Positions 61,055-64,000 of a DNA stretch of 64,000 bases are shown here, in pieces. Position numbers and translations under genes: made by a program. Each line of letters starts with the position of its first letter. Position 1 is the stretch's first letter. The notes under the pieces were generated by a model. The model was not told where the DNA came from. It was given only the letters and a program-made list of their open reading frames with translations, and ran no database searches. The stretch comes from Crossiella cryophila (GTDB taxonomy: Bacteria; Actinomycetota; Actinomycetes; Mycobacteriales; Pseudonocardiaceae). The stretch spans positions 2,418,001 to 2,482,000 of the forward strand of contig NZ_JACHMH010000001.1 of assembly GCF_014204915.1 (NCBI RefSeq). The letters are read 5' to 3'.

Positions 61055-62766
61055 CTGAACAGACCTACCAGGGCGCCTGGAACGCCGCCGTCGACTTCCT
61101 CACCGCGGCCGGGGTGGAGACCATCTTCGGCCTGCCGGGTGACGATCTCGGCATGCTGCGCGCCCTGCAGCCCACCGACCGGCGCATCGTGCTGTGCCGG
61201 GACCAGCGCAACGCGATCTTCATGGCCACCGGGTTCGCGCTCCAGTCCGGCAAGCCCGGCATCGCCGTGATCGGCAAGGGCCCGGCCGCCGCGAACGCGG
61301 TCACCGGCCTGCTGGAGGCGCACTGCTCGGCCGCGCCGGTGGTGGTGCTGGCCGGCGGCACCAGCGTGGAACAGCGTGGCTCCAACGCCTTCCAGGAGCT
61401 GGACCAGCTCGCGCTGGTGGCGCCGCTGACCAAGTGGGCGCACCGGGTGGACCACCCGGACCGGGTGGCCGCCGCGCTGGAGAAGGCGTTGCTGATCGCC
61501 ACCAGCGGCACCCCCGGCCCGGTGTACCTGGAGTTCCCGGACCACCTGCTCAAGGAAGAGATCAACCGCACCCGGCCGTGGCACACCCCGGCCGACGTCA
61601 CCAGGGTCGACCACGCGGTGGCCGCGGCGGACAGTGCCGCGCTGACCGCGATCAAGGCGGCCAAGCGCCCGCTGATCCTGGTCGGCGGCGGCATGCGGCA
61701 CCGCAACGCCGACGGCGTGGTGGAGCGCTTCGCCGAGGCCATCGGGGCCGGGATCTACAGCACCGCCACCGGCCGTTCCACGGTGGATGAGAACCACGCC
61801 CAGTTCTGCGGGCTGGCCGGGTTGTACTCGCCGCAGCAGACCGCGGAGCTGTGGAGCGGCACCGACCTGCTGATCACGCTGGGCTCCCGGCTGGAGGAGA
61901 CCGCGACCTTCGGCTGGGAGGGCATCGGCACCAGCGTGCCGGTGGTCCAGGTCAACATCGACGCCGGCGGGCTCTCGGTGGAGTACGCCGGGCCCAAGGT
62001 GATCGGCGACGGCGCGGGCACGGTCGCCGCCTGGCTGACCGCGCTGGCCGGGCACACCCCGGACGCGGACTGGGTGGCCACCATCGCCCGCTGCCGCGCC
62101 GAGGCCGCCGCGGCCGCGCAGGCCAGGCTGAAGATCTTCGGCGAGGACGCCTACGTGCACGTGGCCGAGGTGCTCGCGGCCATCGACACGGTGGCCCCCG
62201 AGTCCCGGATCCTGGTGCAGGAGAACGGCCTGCAGGACATGTGGTCCTACATCTACCCCTACTACTCCTGCGGTGCGCGCGGCGGTTCGGTGGTGCCCTC
62301 CGAGCAGACCACGCTCGGCTTCGGCGCGGCAGCCGCGGCCGGGGTGAAGATCGCCGCCCCGGACCGCCCGGTGATCGCCTTCGTCGGCGACGGCGCGTTC
62401 AACCTGTTCCGCAGCGACCTGGAGACCCTGGGCCGGGAAGGCATCGGCGTGGTCTACGTGGTGCTGCGCAACGGCGGCTACGGCTGGCTGCAGTCCCAGC
62501 TCGACCAGCACGGCCTGCCTGCCGACCGGTACCCGTTCGTCTCCGGTGAGCTGGCGGCCGCCGCGCACGCCACCCCGCCGCGGGTCGAGCAGGTGGTCAT
62601 CTCGGACAAGGCCGCGCTGGCCGAGGGCCTCGGCAAGGCGGTGACCGCCTCCCTGGAGGGCCGGGTCACCGTGGTGCACGTGCCGGTGGAACTCTCCGAC
62701 GCCCCACCCGGGATCAGCGACCTGGAAGGCGACTTCCCAGGCGGCAACGACAAGAGCGGCCACTAG
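61051..62766 (+). CDS. ThDP-dependent carboligase/lyase-like enzyme
   Basis: A 571-residue member of the acetolactate synthase/decarboxylase family with Pyr, central and PP domains; ThDP/Mg motif GDGAFN to RNGGYG. The segment aligned with the usual RHEQGA reads RDQRNA, so the Glu that activates the cofactor appears to be Gln52. Glyoxylate carboligase is a known precedent for lacking it. Translation is coupled to the ligase-dehydrogenase. Together they could make an aldehyde and then condense it to an acyloin, or cleave an acyloin or 2-keto acid. The product is unknown. Confidence 0.82.
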   Translation: MTEQTYQGAWNAAVDFLTAAGVETIFGLPGDDLGMLRALQPTDRRIVLCRDQRNAIFMATGFALQSGKPGIAVIGKGPAAANAVTGLLEAHCSAAPVVVLAGGTSVEQRGSNAFQELDQLALVAPLTKWAHRVDHPDRVAAALEKALLIATSGTPGPVYLEFPDHLLKEEINRTRPWHTPADVTRVDHAVAAADSAALTAIKAAKRPLILVGGGMRHRNADGVVERFAEAIGAGIYSTATGRSTVDENHAQFCGLAGLYSPQQTAELWSGTDLLITLGSRLEETATFGWEGIGTSVPVVQVNIDAGGLSVEYAGPKVIGDGAGTVAAWLTALAGHTPDADWVATIARCRAEAAAAAQARLKIFGEDAYVHVAEVLAAIDTVAPESRILVQENGLQDMWSYIYPYYSCGARGGSVVPSEQTTLGFGAAAAAGVKIAAPDRPVIAFVGDGAFNLFRSDLETLGREGIGVVYVVLRNGGYGWLQSQLDQHGLPADRYPFVSGELAAAAHATPPRVEQVVISDKAALAEGLGKAVTASLEGRVTVVHVPVELSDAPPGISDLEGDFPGGNDKSGH

Positions 62767-62790
62767 CTCCCAGGTCCGCACCCCACCGGC

Positions 62791-62912
62791 GTGTTGGCCG
62801 TTGTCGTACACAGTGTTGGCCGAACTGGTACACCTCTTCGGCCAACACGGCGTCCATAGCGGCCAACACACCGTCCAGTTCGGCCAACACACCGTACGAG
62901 AACGGCCAACAC
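62791..62912. repeat. 22-bp-period repeat array, copy C
   Basis: Six CGGCCAACAC units: two inverted (62791, 62813) and four direct (62839, 62860, 62881, 62903). Architecture and total length (122 bp) equal copy A; about nine bases differ. It fills the gap between the convergent ThDP gene (ends 62766) and the ASCH-like gene (ends 62930). Confidence 0.85.
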
Positions 62913-62929
62913 GGGGGCGGGTGGCTCGG

Positions 62930-63499
62930 CTAGCTTCCGCGTAGGTAGGCCGTGCCGCGGGGGGACAGGCGGTAGCCGATTTCCAGGCTCTCGGTCAGGC
63001 CCAGTTCCTTGAGTTTGCGTACGTCGTTCTTGAACGCCAGGGTGTCCCGGTCCACCCGGGTGGCCAGTTCGGCCGCCCGGGTGCCGGGACATTCGGCGAT
63101 CAGTGCCAGCACCCGCGCCGTCCACGGCCCGTGCTTGGCCCGGCTGTCCATTCCGGACAGTTTCCGGTCCAGCTCGGCGCGGTCGGCCGCGGACAGTTCG
63201 TCCTTCTCCCGCAACGAGATCCGCGGATCGGCCCCGGCCGGTCGCAGCTCGATCCGGTACAGCTCGGCGTCCGCGCCGGACCGGAGACCGCGTAACAGCG
63301 TTGCCCGGTCAGGGAATCCGGCCTGGGCCGCCTCCGTGTCGGTGAGGTCGGCCACCGGTGTCACCGCGAGGATCTCCACCAGTCCGGTCGCGGTGCGCAG
63401 CACGGTGCCCGCGCGCACGCTGGGCCGCCGCCAGCGCCGGAAGGCCAGCGTCACCGTTCCGCCGGTGATGCCGTCCAGGACGGCCGCGGTGAACAGCAT
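62930..63499 (-). CDS. ASCH-like domain protein with C-terminal helix-turn-helix
   Basis: A 189-residue protein. Residues 1-95 look like an ASCH/PUA-like RNA-binding fold (LFTAAVLDGITGGTVTLAFRRWRRPSV, GLVEILAVTPV). Residues 120-185 look like a winged-helix (ARVLALIAECPGTRAAELATRV, FKNDVRKLKELGLTESLEIGYRLSPRG). The ATG directly follows the stop of the EspG gene. Such proteins are common in actinobacteria; function unknown. Confidence 0.78.
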   Translation of the reverse strand: MLFTAAVLDGITGGTVTLAFRRWRRPSVRAGTVLRTATGLVEILAVTPVADLTDTEAAQAGFPDRATLLRGLRSGADAELYRIELRPAGADPRISLREKDELSAADRAELDRKLSGMDSRAKHGPWTARVLALIAECPGTRAAELATRVDRDTLAFKNDVRKLKELGLTESLEIGYRLSPRGTAYLRGS

Positions 63500-64000
63500 T
63501 CAGTCCTCGGCCAGCCCACTGAGCAACCGGTCCAGCTGGCCGGTCAGCCGGGTGCCGTCGGCCGGGCTCATCGTGGTCCACGGCGTGCCGTCGGAGCCGC
63601 GGTGCTCCTCCATCAGGTAGCGCCCGGCCGCGGTGTCGAAGAAGGCCACCACGTGATCGGCCCGGTTACGCCGCCCCAGCCGGTCGGTCAGCGTCGCGCC
63701 GAACTGCCCGCTCTGGTCGGCGCCCTCGATCATCTCCGCCACCGCCTTCGCGTCCGCGGCGCTGACCCCGTTGTCCCGCAAGGCTTCGGCGAAGGCCTTG
63801 ACCGAACTGCCCGCCTCCTGGGTGGCCGTGTCGATCACCGCACTGGGCAGCGACACCGAGTGACCCGGCCCGGCCGCGCGGGCAGGCAGCAGCCCGACCA
63901 CGGCCCTGGCCAGCCCGCCGGGGTAGATCGCCCGCAGGCTCAGCACCTCCGCCTCGAGCACGGCCAGCACGGCGTCCTGCCCGGATCCGGCGGCCAGCGC
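63500..64000 (-). CDS. EspG-family ESX secretion-associated protein, partial
   Basis: The frame is open to the window edge, so only the C-terminal 166 codons are present. IYPGGLARAVVGLLPARAAGPGHSVSLP and the final RADHVVAFFDTAAGRYLMEEHR then WTTMSPADGTRLTGQLDRLL are typical of EspG proteins, cytosolic chaperones for type VII (ESX) PE/PPE or WXG100 substrates. A GTG at 63970 is in frame but the protein-like sequence continues upstream (ALAAGSGQDAVLAVLE). It supports an actinobacterial, Pseudonocardiales-like host. Confidence 0.85.
   Translation of the reverse strand, partial: ALAAGSGQDAVLAVLEAEVLSLRAIYPGGLARAVVGLLPARAAGPGHSVSLPSAVIDTATQEAGSSVKAFAEALRDNGVSAADAKAVAEMIEGADQSGQFGATLTDRLGRRNRADHVVAFFDTAAGRYLMEEHRGSDGTPWTTMSPADGTRLTGQLDRLLSGLAED

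Overview
The window is high-GC actinomycete DNA, most likely from the Pseudonocardiales. Supporting signs are G/C-ending codons, frequent GTG starts, a bldA-type TTA codon in a SARP activator, a type VII secretion (EspG-like) gene at the right edge, and lone tRNA genes between housekeeping genes. I cannot name the species.

Positions 1 to about 36.8 kb (perhaps to 39.6 kb) are one aromatic polyketide biosynthetic cluster whose left end lies outside the window. It has a KS-alpha/CLF pair, a separate ACP, an ActIII-type C-9 ketoreductase, a didomain aromatase/cyclase, an MBL-fold cyclase/thioesterase candidate, two further SRPBCC/SnoaL-type proteins, an ABM monooxygenase, a P450, two reductases (AzoR-like and NmrA-like), a SARP regulator and one glycosyltransferase. 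Deoxyaminosugar genes encode a 2,3-dehydratase, a 3-aminotransferase, an N-methyltransferase and two epimerase/ketoreductases; they fit a 2,3,6-trideoxy-3-dimethylaminohexose. A DrrA/DrrB-like exporter and a UvrA-like protein suggest that the product binds or alkylates DNA.

The most telling part is starter-unit supply. A 3059-residue type I PKS reads KSQ-AT(malonyl)-ACP-KS-AT(methylmalonyl)-DH-ER-KR-ACP with no thioesterase, which predicts a 2-methylbutyryl chain. Directly upstream is a DpsC-like KAS III with a Ser-His-Asp triad, and elsewhere a DpsD-like acyltransferase. Together these look like a relay from a type I assembly line into a type II PKS, giving an aromatic polyketide with a sec-butyl side chain (pluramycin or anthracycline-like; inference).

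Positions 37.0 to 39.6 kb hold a secreted tripeptidyl-aminopeptidase-like protein that has lost its catalytic residues, behind an operator-bearing promoter, and an SDR protein. Positions 39.7 to 50.7 kb are ordinary chromosome: tRNA-Lys, L,D-transpeptidase, tRNA-His, oligoribonuclease, a HerA-like ATPase, two PH-domain membrane proteins, an acyl-CoA synthetase, a double-SDR acyl reductase and a GNAT. Positions 50.8 to 57.5 kb hold a secreted sphingomyelinase-like phosphodiesterase, a gene-free 1.3 kb stretch with two large related two-tier hairpins, a Tat-exported subunit with a GMC dehydrogenase, and a TPR protein. Positions 57.5 to 62.8 kb hold an unusual overlapping gene pair: an adenylating ligase fused to an aldehyde dehydrogenase, and a ThDP carboligase-like enzyme whose cofactor-activating Glu is Gln. 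The right end has an ASCH-like protein and EspG.

Dispersed repeats are notable. Arrays built on a 22-bp period occur at 12.3, 52.5 and 62.8 kb, two of them between convergent genes. A 17-mer occurs inverted at 5.1 and 57.9 kb.
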